From Nansenia antarctica (taxonomy: Eukaryota > Chordata > Actinopteri > Argentiniformes > Microstomatidae): 64,000 nucleotides of DNA. Position numbers and translations under genes: made by a program. The notes under the pieces were generated by a model, which was not told the origin of the DNA, did not search any database, and saw only the letters and a list, made by a program, of their open reading frames with translations. Every line of letters begins with the position of its first letter. Positions within the stretch are counted from its first letter, which is position 1. This document shows positions 22,801 to 36,498 of the stretch, one piece after another. The stretch is taken from the NCBI GenBank assembly GCA_963989245.1, contig OZ022356.1, positions 2,981,190 through 3,045,189 on the forward strand, given 5' to 3'.

Positions 22801-25800
22801 CACATACTCATATCCACATACTCATACACACACATCCACACACATACTCATACACACACATCCACACACATATACACATACTCACACATCCACACACATA
22901 CTCATACACACATCCACACATACTCATACACACACATCCACACTCATACACATCCACATACACACACTCATACAGCTCATTAACACATATATACACACAC
23001 ACATCCAGTCACACGGTGAGACACATTGAATGTAGACATCCAGTCACACACGCGCACAGACACGTCCAGCAGGTCTGATAATGGTCTGACTGGATTCGCC
23101 TCGAAGAGTAGATGTTCTTTGGTGTGTTTGGTGTCCAAAACGGTCATTGCATTCCCCCATAGAGACTCGGGCCGGTAGACGCACTGACACAGAAGAAGAA
23201 AAAAAAAAAAAAAAAAAAAAGATTTTGAGGCGGGATTTTTCAAAAATATATTTTCAAAAGGGAAAATTCCTCTCTCTCTCTCTCTCTCTGGACTGAGCCC
23301 AGGAATTATTTGCCGCTGCGCATGCCTTTTTTTTTCTTCCTGTTTGTCCTTCACATTGAAAAGTGCAAATTGACCTGCCCGCCTGGGATTCGAACCCAGG
23401 ACTACAAAGTCTACCTTGCGGCAGACTTACACACTGAGCTAACGAGCCAGTCATACAAACATATAAAAAAAAAAAATCTCGACATCTACTGGCCAGTGTG
23501 GAATCGCGGACATTGGCTGTCAGAGAATAGAATCCTATTATCCCATTTCTCTCTTCCTCTAGAATGACCTGTCGTTGTCTGTGTGTGTGTCTGTGTGTGT
23601 CTGTCTTTATTGAAATTGACAAGAAATGATGGACAATCACTCCACGCGGGGCTCGATCCTGGGTGGCTGCACGTCTCTCTCTCTGTCTGTCTTCTGAGAC
23701 ACAGGAGGGACTTCCGCATTAGCGGTGTTAGCTTAGCAATCTCGTTGTGTTTTAACTTCAGTTTAACATGACTTCCCGGGCTCGTAGGAAGCTGGCTGAC
23801 GGCTTAAAATGACCGTGTAGAGTATCCACTCTATCTGAGGTGGGGGAAAATTCCCTGATTTGATTGAAATGCCTGAGGGAGAGGTGTTGAGGGGAGGGAG
23901 AGAGGTGTTGAGGAGAGGGAGAGGTGTTGAGGAGAGAGAGAGGTGTTGAGGAGAGGGAGAGGTGTTGAGGAGAGAGAGAGGTGTTGAGGAGAGGGAGAGG
24001 TGTTGAGGAGAGGGAGAGGTGTCGAGGAGAGAGAGAGGTGTTGAGGAGAGAGAGAGGTGTTGAGGAGAGAGAGAGGTGTTGAGGAGAGGGAGAGGTGTTG
24101 AGGGGAGGGAGAGGGAGAGGTGTTGAGGAGAGAGAGAGGTGTTGAGGAGAGAGGGAGAGGTGTTGAGGAGAGGGAGAGGTGTTGAGGAGAGGGAGAGGTG
24201 TTGAGGAGAGGGAGAGGTGTTGAGGAGAGAGAGAGGTGTTGAGGAGAGAGAGAGGGAGAGGTGTTGAGGAGAGGGAGAGGTGTTGAGGAGAGGGAGAGGT
24301 GATGAGGAGAGGGAGAGGGAGAGGTGTTGAGGAGAGGGAGAGGTGTTGAGGAGAGGGAGAGGTGTTGAGGAGAGGGAGAGGTGTTGAGGAGAGGGAGAGG
24401 TGTTGAGGAGAGAGAGAGGTGTTGAGGAGAGAGAGAGGTGTTGAGGAGAGAGAGAGGTGATGAGGAGAGGGAGAGGTGTTGAGGAGAGAGAGAGGTGATG
24501 AGGAGAGGGAGAGGTGTTGAGGAGAGAGAGAGGTGATGAGGAGAGGGAGAGGTGATGAGGAGAGGGAGAGGTGATGAGGAGAGGGAGAGGTGTTGAGGAG
24601 AGGGAGAGGTGTTGAGGAGAGAGAGAGGTGTTGAGGAGAGAGAGAGGTGTTGATCGGAGAGAGAGAGGTGATGAGGAGAGGGAGAGGTGTTGAGGAGAGA
24701 GAGAGGTGATGAGGAGAGGGAGAGGTGTTGAGGAGAGAGAGAGGTGATGAGGAGAGGGAGAGGTGTTGAGGAGAGGGAGAGGTGTTGAGGGGAGGGAGAG
24801 GTGTTGAGGAGAGAGAGAGGTGTTGAGGAGAGGGAGAGGTGTTGAGGAGAGAGAGAGGTGTTGAGGAGAGGGAGAGGTGTTGAGGAGAGAGAGAGGTGAT
24901 GAGGAGAGGGAGAGGTGATGAGGAGAGGGAGAGGTGTTGAGGGGAGGGAGAGGTGTTGAGGAGAGGGAGAGGTGTTGAGGAGAGGGAGATGTGTTGAGGA
25001 GAGAGAGAGGGAGAGGTGTTGAGGGGAGAGAGAGGTGTTGAGGAGAGAGAGAGGTGTTGAGGAGAGAGAGAGGTGTTGAGGAGAGGGAGAGGTGTTGAGG
25101 AGAGGGAGAGGTGTTGAGGAGAGGGAGAGGTGTTGAGGAGAGAGAGAGAGGTGTTGAGGAGAGGGAGAGGTGTTGAGGAGAGAGAGAGGTGTTGAGGAGA
25201 GAGAGAGGTGTTGAGGAGAGAGAGAGGTGTTGAGGGGAGGGAGAGGTGTTGAGGAGAGAGAGAGGTGTTGAGGAGAGAGAGAGGTGTTGAGGAGAGAGAG
25301 AGGTGTTGAGGAGAGAGAGAGGTGATGAGGGGAGGGAGAGGTGTTGAGGAGAGGGAGGGGTGATGAGGAGAGGGAGAGGTGATGAGGAGAGAGAGAGGTG
25401 ATGAGGAGAGGGAGAGGTGTTGAGGAGAGGGAGAGGTGTTGAGGAGAGGGAGAGGTGTTGAGGAGAGGGAGAGGTGATGAGGAGAGGGAGAGGTGTTGAG
25501 GGGAGAGGGAGAGGTGTTGAGGAGAGAGAGAGGTGTTGAGGAGAGGGAGAGGTGTCGAGGAGAGAGAGAGGTGTTGAGGAGAGGGAGAGGTGATGAGGAG
25601 AGGGAGAGGTGTTGAGGAGAGGGAGAGGTGTTGAGGGGAGGGAGAGGTGTTGAGGAGAGAGAGAGGTGATGAGGAGAGAGAGAGGTGTTGAGGAGAGAGA
25701 GAGGTGTTGAGGAGAGAGAGAGGTGTTGAGGAGAGGGAGAGGTGATGAGGAGAGGGAGAGGTGTTGAGGAGAGGGAGAGGTGTTGAGGTTAAATCAAAGT

Positions 25801-26762
25801 GGGAGGAGCTTAAACCAAAGTGGGAGGAGCTTAAATCAAAGTGGGAGGAGCTTAAGTCAAAGTGGGAGGAGCTTAAGTCAAAGTGGGAGGAGCTTAAGTC
25901 AAAGTGGGAGGAGCTTAAGTCAAAATGGGAGGCGCTTAGGTTAAAGTGGGCGGAGCTTAAGGCAAGTGGGAGGAGCTTAAGTCAAAGTGGGAGGAGCTTA
26001 AGTCAAAGTGGGAGGAGCTTAAGTTAAAGTGGGCGGAGCTTAAACCAAAGTGGGAGGAGCTTAAATCAAAGTGGGAGGAGCTTAAGTCAAAGTGGGCGGA
26101 GCTTAAATTAAAGTGGGAGGAGCTTAAATCAAAGTGGGAGGAGCTTACGTCAAAGTGGGCGGAGCTTAAGTCAAAGTGGGCGGAGCTTAAATCAAAGTGG
26201 GAGGAGCTTAAGTCAAAGTGGGAGGAGCTTAAGTCAAAGTGGGAGGAGCTTAAGTCAAAGTGGGCGGAGCTTAAATCAAAGTGGGCGGAGCTTAAGTCAA
26301 AGTGGGCGGAGCTTAAATCAAAGTGGGCTGAGCTTAAGTCAAAGTGGGCGGAGCTTAAACCAAAGTGGGAGGAGCTTAAATCAAAGTGGGAGGAGCTTAA
26401 GTCAAAGTGGGCGGAGCTTAAATTAAAGTGGGAGGACCTTAAGTCAAAGTGGGAGGAGCTTAAATCAAAGTGGGAGGAGCTTAAGTCAAAGTGGGCGGAG
26501 CTTAAGTGGGAGTGGGAGTGGCTTAGACCGTTAGTGGGCGGAGCTTGTGTCAAAAGTGGGCGGAGCTTGTGTCAAAGTGGGCGGAGCTTAAGTGGGAGTG
26601 GGAGTGGCTTAGACATTTAGTGGGCGGAGCTTGTGTCAAAGTGGGAGTGGCTTAATTGATTAATTCCAATTTTCTTTCATTTGCCAACAAACGACCTACC
26701 TAGACTGTACGCAGTTGCACCCTAGGATGAAAGCCTAGGATGAAAAACAGAAATCGGTGCCA
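19892..26762 (+). repeat. Macrosatellite unit 4 (6871 bp)
   Basis: Head 19892-20274, array A 20275-22355, 15-bp and CA block 22387-22985, spacer 22986-23874, 19-bp array 23875-25788, array B 25789-26652, tail 26653-26762. Array A carries private variants (GGGGAAGCTT near 21468, GGGCCGAGC near 22245) and lost one stretch near 21880-21910. The 15-bp block lacks the third CA cassette. The 19-bp array is the longest in the window. Confidence 0.95.
23375..23448 (-). other. tRNA-like sequence, unit 4
   Basis: Same 74-nt sequence as in unit 1, with no visible substitutions. Confidence 0.65.
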
Positions 26763-29700
26763 GAAAGTCCCAGTCACCCAAAAATCGGCACCGTGAAGCG
26801 TCACAGGGGTCCGGTCGCGTGCCCCGAGTTTCGAGGCGCTAGCTCAAACGGTCGCTCCGTGGCGCCCCCTTTAATTACGGATTTCGCACTTACGTCAAAG
26901 CTCCCCGTTTGGGCCACGAATGGCCGATCAAGCCGAAACTCTGGGTAAACACTTGTCTCACCGAGATGTTCGACATATGTGAAAACCAGACCTCTAGCTC
27001 ACAGCTAGGAGGGGAGTTATGAATTCTCTGCACTTACGAATGGCCGATCAAGCCGAAACGTTGGGTAAACACTTGTCTCACCAAGATGTTCGACATATGT
27101 GAAAACCAGACCTCTAGCTCACTCAGGAGGGGAGTTATAAGTAATGAGCTTAAGTCAAAGTGGGCGGAGCTTAAATCAAAGTGGGCGGAGCTTAAATCAA
27201 AGCGGGAGGAGCTAAAATCAAAGTGGGCGGAGCTTAAGTCAAAGTGGGCGGAGCTTAAATCAAAGTGGGAGGAGCTTAAATCAAAGTGGGATGAGCTTAA
27301 GTCAAAGTGGGAGGAGCTTAAGTCAAAGTGGGAGGAGCTTAAGTCAAAGTGGGAGGAGCTTAAGTCAAAGTGGGAGGAGCTTAAATCAAAGTGGGAGGAG
27401 CTTAAGTCAAAGTGGGCGGAGCTTAAGTCAAAGTGGGCGGAGCTTAAATCAAAGTGGGAGGAGCTTAAATCAAAGTGGGAGGAGCTTAAGTCAAAGTGGG
27501 CGGAGCTTAAATCAAAGCGGGAGGAGCTTAAATCAAAGTGGGAGGAGCTTAAGTCAAAGTGGGCGGAGCTTAAATCAAAGCGGGAGGAGCTTAAATCAAA
27601 GTGGGAGGAGCTTAAGTCAAAGTGGGCGGAGCTTAAATCAAAGTGGGAGGAGCTTAAATCAAAGTGGGAGGAGCTTAAATCAAAGTGGGAGGAGCTTAAG
27701 TCAAAGTGGGAGGAGCTTAAGTCAAAGTGGGCGGAGCTTAAATCAAAGTGGGAGGAGCTTAAGTCAAAGTGGGCGGAGCTTAAGTCAAAGTGGGAGGAGC
27801 TTAAGTCAAAGTGGGAGGAGCTTAGGTTAAAGTGGGCGGGGCTTAAGTCAAAGTGGGAGGAGCTTAAGTCAAAGTGGGCGGAGCTTAAATCAAAGTGGGA
27901 GGAGCTTAAGTCAAAGTGGGCGGAGCTTAAACCAAAGTGAGAGGAGCTTAAATCAAAGTGGGAGGAGCTTAAGTCAAAGTGGGCGGAGCTTAAATTAAAG
28001 TGGGAGGAGCTTAAGTCAAAGTGGGAGGAGCTTAAATCAAAGTGGGAGGAGCTTAAGTCAAAGTGGGAGGAGCTTAAGTCAAAGTGGGAGGAGCTTAAGT
28101 CAAAGTGGGCGGAGCTTAAATCAAAGTGGGCGGAGCTTAAGTCAAAGTGGGAGGGGCTTAAATCAAAGTGGGAGGAGCTTAAATCAAAGTGGGAGGAGCT
28201 TAAGTCAAAGTGGGAGGAGCTTAAATCAAAGTGGGAGGAGCTTAAGTCAAAGTGGGCGGAGCTTAAACCAAAGTGGGAGGAGCTTAAATCAAAGTGGGAG
28301 GAGCTTAAGTCAAAGTGGGCGGAGCTTAAATCAAAGTGGGAGGAGCTTAAATCAAAGTGGGGGGAGCTTAAGTCAAAGTGGGAGGAGCTTAAGTCAAAGT
28401 GGGAGGAGCTTAAGTCAAAGTGGGCGGAGCTTAAATCAAAGTGGGCGGAGCTTAAGTCAAAGTGGGAGGGGCTTAAATCGAAGTGGGAGGAGCTTAAATC
28501 AAAGTGGGAGGAGCTTAAGTCAAAGTGGGCAGAGCTTAAGTCAAAGTGGGAGGAGCTTAAATCAAAGTGGGAGGAGCTTAAGTCAAAGTGGGCGGAGCTT
28601 AAACCAAAGTGGGAGGAGCTTAAATCAAAGTGGGAGGAGCTTAAGTCAAAGTGGGCGGAGCTTACATTAAAGTGGGAGGAGCTTAAGTCAAAGTGGGCGG
28701 AGCTTAAATCAAAGTGGGAGGAGCTTAAATCAAAGTGGGAGGAGCTTAAGTCAAAGTGGGAGGAGCTTAAGTCAAAGTGGGCGGAGCTTAAATCAAAGTG
28801 GGCGGCGCTTAAGTCAAAGTGGGCGGAGCTTAAATCAAAGTGGGAGGAGCTTAAGTCAAAGTGGGCGGAGCTTAAGCCAAAGTGGGCGGAGCTTGTGTAA
28901 AAGTGGGCGGAGCTTGTGTAAAAGTGGGCGGAGCTTAAGTCAAAGTGGGTGGAGCTTAAATCAAAGTGGGAGGAGCTTAAGTCAAAGTGGACGGAGCTTA
29001 AGTCAAAGTGGGCGGAGCTTAAGTCAAAGTGGGCGGAGCTTAAGCCAAAGTGGGCGGAGCTTGTGTAAAAGTGGGCGGAGCTTGTGTAAAAGTGGGCGGA
29101 GCTTGTGTAAAAGTGGGCGGAGCTTGTATCTAAGTGGGCGGAGCTTAAGTCAAAGTGGGCGGAGCTTGTGTCTAAGTGGGCGGAGCTTAATTCAAAGTGG
29201 GCGGAGCTTAAGTCAAAGTGGGCGGAGCTTAAGTTAAAGTGGGCGGAGCTTGTGTCTGAGTGGGCGGATCTTAAGTCAAAGTGGGCGGAGCTTAAGTTAA
29301 AGTGGGCGGAGCTAGTGTCTGAGTGGGCGGAGCTTAAGTCAAAGTGGGCGGAGCTTGACTCCGCCCACTTGACTCCGCCCACTCATTAGCATGAAGCTCA
29401 TTAACATGAAGCTAATTAACATACAGCTCATTAACATACAGCTCATTAACATACAGCTCATTAGCATGAATCTCATTAACATACAGCTCATTAACATACA
29501 GCTCATTAACATACACACACAGACACACGTATACACACAGAGACACACACAGCTAATTAACATACAGCTCATTAACATACAGCTCATTAACATACAGCTC
29601 ATTAGCATGAATCTCATTAACATACAGCTCATTAACATACAGCTCATTAACATACACACACAGACACACGTATACACACAGAGACACACAGCTAATTAAC

Positions 29701-32700
29701 ATACAGCTCATTAACATACAGCTCATTAGCATGAATCTCATTAACATGAAGCTCATTAACATACAGCTCATTAACATACAGCTCATTAACATACACACAC
29801 ACGTATACACACAGAGACACACACAGCTCATTAACATACAGCTCATTAACATACAGCTCATTAACATACAGCTCATTAACATACATAAGCATACACATAC
29901 TCATACACACACATCCACACATACTCATATCCACATACTCATACACACACATCCACACACATACTCATACACACACATCCACACACATATACACATACTC
30001 ACACATCCACACACATACTCATACACACATCCACACATACTCATACACACACATCCACACTCATACACATCCACACACTCATACAGCTCATTAACACATA
30101 TATACACACACACATCCAGTCACACGGTGAGACACATTGAATGTAGACATCCAGTCACACACGCGCACAGACACGTCCAGCAGGTCTGATAATGGTCTGA
30201 CTGGATTCGCCTCGAAGAGTAGATGTTCTTTGGTGTGTTTGGTGTCCAAAACGGTCATTGCATTCCCCCATAGAGACTCGGGCCGGTAGACGCACTGACA
30301 CAGAAGAAGAAAAAAAAAAAAAAAAAAAAAAGATTTTGAGGCGGGATTTTTCAAAAATATATTTTCAAAAGGGAAAATTCCTCTCTCTCTCTCTCTCTCT
30401 CTCTGGACTGAGCCCAGGAATTATTTGCCGCTGCGCATGCCTTTTTTTTTCTTCCTGTTTGTCCTTCACATTGAAAAGTGCAAATTGACCTGCCCGCCTG
30501 GGATTCGAACCCAGGACTACAAAGTCTACCTTGCGGCAGACTTACACACTGAGCTAACGAGCCAGTCATACAAACATATAAAAAAAAAAAATCTCGACAT
30601 CTACTGGCCAGTGTGGAATCGCGGACATTGGCTGTCAGAGAATAGAATCCTATTATCCCATTTCTCTCTTCCTCTAGAATGACCTGTCGTTGTCTGTGTG
30701 TGTGTCTGTGTGTGTCTGTCTTTATTGAAATTGACAAGAAATGATGGACAATCACTCCACGCGGGGCTCGATCCTGGGTGGCTGCACGTCTCTCTCTCTG
30801 TCTGTCTTCTGAGACACAGGAGGGACTTCCGCATTAGCGGTGTTAGCTTAGCAATCTCGTTGTGTTTTAACTTCAGTTTAACATGACTTCCCGGGCTCGT
30901 AGGAAGCTGGCTGACGGCTTAAAATGACCGTGTAGAGTATCCACTCTATCTGAGGTGGGGGAAAATTCCCTGATTTGATTGAAATGCCTGAGGGAGAGGT
31001 GTTGAGGAGAGGGAGAGGTGATGAGGAGAGGGAGAGGTGTTGAGGGGAGGGAGAGGTGTTGAGGAGAGGGAGAGGTGTTGAGGAGAGGGAGATGTGTTGA
31101 GGAGAGAGAGAGGGAGAGGTGTTGAGGAGAGAGAGAGGTGTTGAGCAGAGGTAGAGGTGTTGAGGAGAGAGAGAGGTGTTGAGGAGAGAGAGAGGTGTTG
31201 AGGGGAGGGAGAGGTGTTGAGGAGAGAGAGAGGTGTTGAGGAGAGAGAGAGGTGTTGAGGAGAGAGAGAGGTGTTGAGGAGAGAGAGAGGTGATGAGGGG
31301 AGGGAGAGGTGTTGAGGAGAGGGAGGGGTGATGAGGAGAGGGAGAGGTGATGAGGAGAGAGAGAGGTGATGAGGAGAGGGAGAGGTGTTGAGGAGAGGGA
31401 GAGGTGTTGAGGAGAGGGAGAGGTGTTGAGGAGAGGGAGAGGTGATGAGGAGAGGGAGAGGTGTTGAGGGGAGAGGGAGAGGTGTTGAGGAGAGAGAGAG
31501 GTGTTGAGGAGAGGGAGAGGTGTCGAGGAGAGAGAGAGGTGTTGAGGAGAGAGAGAGGTGTCGAGGAGAGGGAGAGGTGTTGAGGAGAGGGAGAGGTGAT
31601 GAGGAGAGGGAGAGGTGTTGAGGAGAGGGAGAGGTGTTGAGGGGAGGGAGAGGTGTTGAGGAGAGAGAGAGGTGTTGAGGAGAGAGAGAGGTGATGAGGA
31701 GAGAGAGAGGTGTTGAGGAGAGAGAGAGGTGTTGAGGGGAGAGAGAGGTGATGAGGAGAGAGAGAGGTGATGAGGGGAGAGAGAGGTGTTGAGGGGAGAG
31801 AGAGGTGTTGAGGAGAGGGAGAGGTGTTGAGGGGAGAGAGAGGTGTTGAGGAGAGAGAGAGGGAGAGGTGATGAGGAGAGAGAGAGGTGTTGAGGTTAAA
31901 TCAAAGTGGGAGGAGCTTAAATCAAAGTGGGAGGAGCTTAAGTCAAAGTGGGCGGAGCTTAAACCAAAGTGGGAGGAGCTTAAATCAAAGTGGGAGGAGC
32001 TTAAGTCAAAGTGGGAGGAGCTTAAGTCAAAGTGGGAGGAGCTTAAGTCAAAGTGGGAGGAGCTTAAGTCAAAATGGGAGGCGCTTAGGTTAAAGTGGGC
32101 GGAGCTTAAGGCAAGTGGGAGGAGCTTAAGTCAAAGTGGGAGGAGCTTAAGTCAAAGTGGGAGGAGCTTAAGTTAAAGTGGGCGGAGCTTAAACCAAAGT
32201 GGGAGGAGCTTAAATCAAAGTGGGAGGAGCTTAAGTCAAAGTGGGCGGAGCTTAAATTAAAGTGGGAGGAGCTTAAATCAAAGTGGGAGGAGCTTACGTC
32301 AAAGTGGGCGGAGCTTAAGTCAAAGTGGGCGGAGCTTAAATCAAAGTGGGAGGAGCTTAAGTCAAAGTGGGAGGAGCTTAAGTCAAAGTGGGAGGAGCTT
32401 AAGTCAAAGTGGGCGGAGCTTAAATCAAAGTGGGCGGAGCTTAAGTCAAAGTGGGCGGAGCTTAAATCAAAGTGGGCGGAGCTTAAGTCAAAGTGGGCGG
32501 AGCTTAAACCAAAGTGGGAGGAGCTTAAATCAAAGTGGGAGGAGCTTAAGTCAAAGTGGGCGGAGCTTAAATTAAAGTGGGAGGACCTTAAGTCAAAGTG
32601 GGAGGAGCTTAAATCAAAGTGGGAGGAGCTTAAGTCAAAGTGGGCGGAGCTTAAGTGGGAGTGGGAGTGGCTTAGACATTTAGTGGGCGGAGCTTGTGTC

Positions 32701-32825
32701 AAAGTGGGAGTGGCTTAATTGATTAATTCCAATTTTCTTTCATTTGCCAACAAACGACCTACCTAGACTGTACGCAGTTGCACCCTAGGATGAAAGCCTA
32801 GGATGAAAAACAGAAATCGGTGCCA
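26763..32825 (+). repeat. Macrosatellite unit 5 (6063 bp)
   Basis: Head 26763-27145, array A 27146-29356, 15-bp and CA block 29384-30094, spacer 30095-30985, 19-bp array 30986-31896, array B 31897-32716, tail 32717-32825. The start of the 19-bp array reproduces the right half of unit 4's array, including the private GGGAGATGTGTTG variant. Unit 5 therefore looks like a unit 4 relative shortened by about 1 kb. Array B's end has an 86-bp deletion. Confidence 0.95.
30490..30563 (-). other. tRNA-like sequence, unit 5
   Basis: Same 74-nt sequence as in unit 1, with no visible substitutions. Confidence 0.65.
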
Positions 32826-35800
32826 GAAAGTCCCAGTCACCCAAAAATCGGCACCGTGAAGCGTCACAGGGGTCCGGTCGCGTGCCCCGAGTTTCGAGGC
32901 GCTAGCTCAAACGGTCGCTCCGTGGCGCCCCCTTTAATTACGGATTTCGCACTTACGTCAAAGCTCCCCGTTTGGGCCACGAATGGCCGATCAAGCCGAA
33001 ACTCTGGGTAAACACTTGTCTCACCGAGATGTTCGACATATGTGAAAACCAGACCTCTAGCTCACAGCTAGGAGGGGAGTTATGAATTCTCTGCACTTAC
33101 GAATGGCCGATCAAGCCGAAACGTTGGGTAAACACTTGTCTCACCAAGATGTTCGACATATGTGAAAACCAGACCTCTAGCTCACTCAGGAGGGGAGTTA
33201 TAAGTAATGAGCTTAAGTCAAAGTGGGCGGAGCTTAAATCAAAGTGGGCGGAGCTTAAATCAAAGCGGGAGGAGCTAAAATCAAAGTGGGCGGAGCTTAA
33301 GTCAAAGTGGGCGGAGCTTAAATCAAAGTGGGAGGAGCTTAAATCAAAGTGGGATGAGCTTAAGTCAAAGTGGGAGGAGCTTAAGTCAAAGTGGGAGGAG
33401 CTTAAGTCAAAGTGGGAGGAGCTTAAGTCAAAGTGGGAGGAGCTTAAATCAAAGTGGGAGGAGCTTAAGTCAAAGTGGGCGGAGCTTAAGTCAAAGTGGG
33501 CGGAGCTTAAATCAAAGTGGGAGGAGCTTAAATCAAAGTGGGAGGAGCTTAAGTCAAAGTGGGCGGAGCTTAAATCAAAGCGGGAGGAGCTTAAATCAAA
33601 GTGGGAGGAGCTTAAGTCAAAGTGGGCGGAGCTTAAATCAAAGCGGGAGGAGCTTAAATCAAAGTGGGAGGAGCTTAAGTCAAAGTGGGCGGAGCTTAAA
33701 TCAAAGTGGGAGGAGCTTAAATCAAAGTGGGAGGAGCTTAAATCAAAGTGGGAGGAGCTTAAGTCAAAGTGGGAGGAGCTTAAGTCAAAGTGGGCGGAGC
33801 TTAAATCAAAGTGGGAGGAGCTTAAGTCAAAGTGGGCGGAGCTTAAGTCAAAGTGGGAGGAGCTTAAGTCAAAGTGGGAGGAGCTTAGGTTAAAGTGGGC
33901 GGGGCTTAAGTCAAAGTGGGAGGAGCTTAAGTCAAAGTGGGCGGAGCTTAAATCAAAGTGGGAGGAGCTTAAGTCAAAGTGGGCGGAGCTTAAACCAAAG
34001 TGAGAGGAGCTTAAATCAAAGTGGGAGGAGCTTAAGTCAAAGTGGGCGGAGCTTAAATTAAAGTGGGAGGAGCTTAAGTCAAAGTGGGAGGAGCTTAAAT
34101 CAAAGTGGGAGGAGCTTAAGTCAAAGTGGGAGGAGCTTAAGTCAAAGTGGGAGGAGCTTAAGTCAAAGTGGGCGGAGCTTAAATCAAAGTGGGCGGAGCT
34201 TAAGTCAAAGTGGGAGGGGCTTAAATCAAAGTGGGAGGAGCTTAAATCAAAGTGGGAGGAGCTTAAGTCAAAGTGGGAGGAGCTTAAATCAAAGTGGGAG
34301 GAGCTTAAGTCAAAGTGGGCGGAGCTTAAACCAAAGTGGGAGGAGCTTAAATCAAAGTGGGAGGAGCTTAAGTCAAAGTGGGCGGAGCTTAAATCAAAGT
34401 GGGAGGAGCTTAAATCAAAGTGGGGGGAGCTTAAGTCAAAGTGGGAGGAGCTTAAGTCAAAGTGGGAGGAGCTTAAGTCAAAGTGGGCGGAGCTTAAATC
34501 AAAGTGGGCGGAGCTTAAGTCAAAGTGGGAGGGGCTTAAATCAAAGTGGGAGGAGCTTAAATCAAAGTGGGAGGAGCTTAAGTCAAAGTGGGCAGAGCTT
34601 AAGTCAAAGTGGGAGGAGCTTAAATCAAAGTGGGAGGAGCTTAAGTCAAAGTGGGCGGAGCTTAAACCAAAGTGGGAGGAGCTTAAATCAAAGTGGGAGG
34701 AGCTTAAGTCAAAGTGGGCGGAGCTTACATTAAAGTGGGAGGAGCTTAAGTCAAAGTGGGCGGAGCTTAAATCAAAGTGGGAGGAGCTTAAATCAAAGTG
34801 GGAGGAGCTTAAGTCAAAGTGGGAGGAGCTTAAGTCAAAGTGGGCGGAGCTTAAATCAAAGTGGGCGGCGCTTAAGTCAAAGTGGGCGGAGCTTAAATCA
34901 AAGTGGGAGGAGCTTAAATCAAAGTGGGAGGAGCTTAAGTCAAAGTGGGCGGAGCTTAAGCCAAAGTGGGCGGAGCTTGTGTAAAAGTGGGCGGAGCTTG
35001 TGTAAAAGTGGGCGGAGCTTAAGTCAAAGTGGGTGGAGCTTAAATCAAAGTGGGAGGAGCTTAAGTCAAAGTGGACGGAGCTTAAGTCAAAGTGGGCGGA
35101 GCTTAAGTCAAAGTGGGCGGAGCTTAAGCCAAAGTGGGCGGAGCTTGTGTAAAAGTGGGCGGAGCTTGTGTAAAAGTGGGCGGAGCTTGTGTAAAAGTGG
35201 GCGGAGCTTGTATCTAAGTGGGCGGAGCTTAAGTCAAAGTGGGCGGAGCTTGTGTCTAAGTGGGCGGAGCTTAATTCAAAGTGGGCGGAGCTTAAGTCAA
35301 AGTGGGCGGAGCTTAAGTTAAAGTGGGCGGAGCTTGTGTCTGAGTGGGCGGATCTTAAGTCAAAGTGGGCGGAGCTTAAGTTAAAGTGGGCGGAGCTAGT
35401 GTCTGAGTGGGCGGAGCTTAAGTCAAAGTGGGCGGAGCTTGACTCCGCCCACTTGACTCCGCCCACTCATTAACATGAAGCTAATTAACATACAGCTCAT
35501 TAACATACAGCTCATTAACATACAGCTCATTAGCATGAATCTCATTAACATACAGCTCATTAACATACAGCTCATTAACATACACACACAGACACACGTA
35601 TACACACAGAGACACACACAGCTAATTAACATACAGCTCATTAACATACAGCTCATTAACATACAGCTCATTAACATACAGCTCATTAGCATGAATCTCA
35701 TTAACATACAGCTCATTAACATACAGCTCATTAACATACACACACAGACACACGTATACACACAGAGACACACAGCTAATTAACATACAGCTCATTAACA

Positions 35801-36466
35801 TACAGCTCATTAGCATGAATCTCATTAACATGAAGCTCATTAACATACAGCTCATTAACATACAGCTCATTAACATACACACACACGTATACACACAGAG
35901 ACACACACAGCTCATTAACATACAGCTCATTAACATACAGCTCATTAACATACAGCTCATTAACATACATAAGCATACACATACTCATACACACACATCC
36001 ACACATACTCATATCCACATACTCATACACACACATCCACACACATACTCATACACACACATCCACACACATATACACATACTCACACATCCACACACAT
36101 ACTCATACACACATCCACACATACTCATACACACACATCCACACTCATACACATCCACATACACACACTCATACAGCTCATTAACACATATATACACACA
36201 CACATCCAGTCACACGGTGAGACACATTGAATGTAGACATCCAGTCACACACGCGCACAGACACGTCCAGCAGGTCTGATAATGGTCTGACTGGATTCGC
36301 CTCGAAGAGTAGATGTTCTTTGGTGTGTTTGGTGTCCAAAACGGTCATTGCATTCCCCCATAGAGACTCGGGCCGGTAGACGCACTGACACAGAAGAAGA
36401 AAAAAAAAAAAAAAAAAAAACATTTTGAGGCGGGATTTTTCAAAAATATATTTTCAAAAGGGAAAA

Positions 36467-36498
<32 letters not shown>

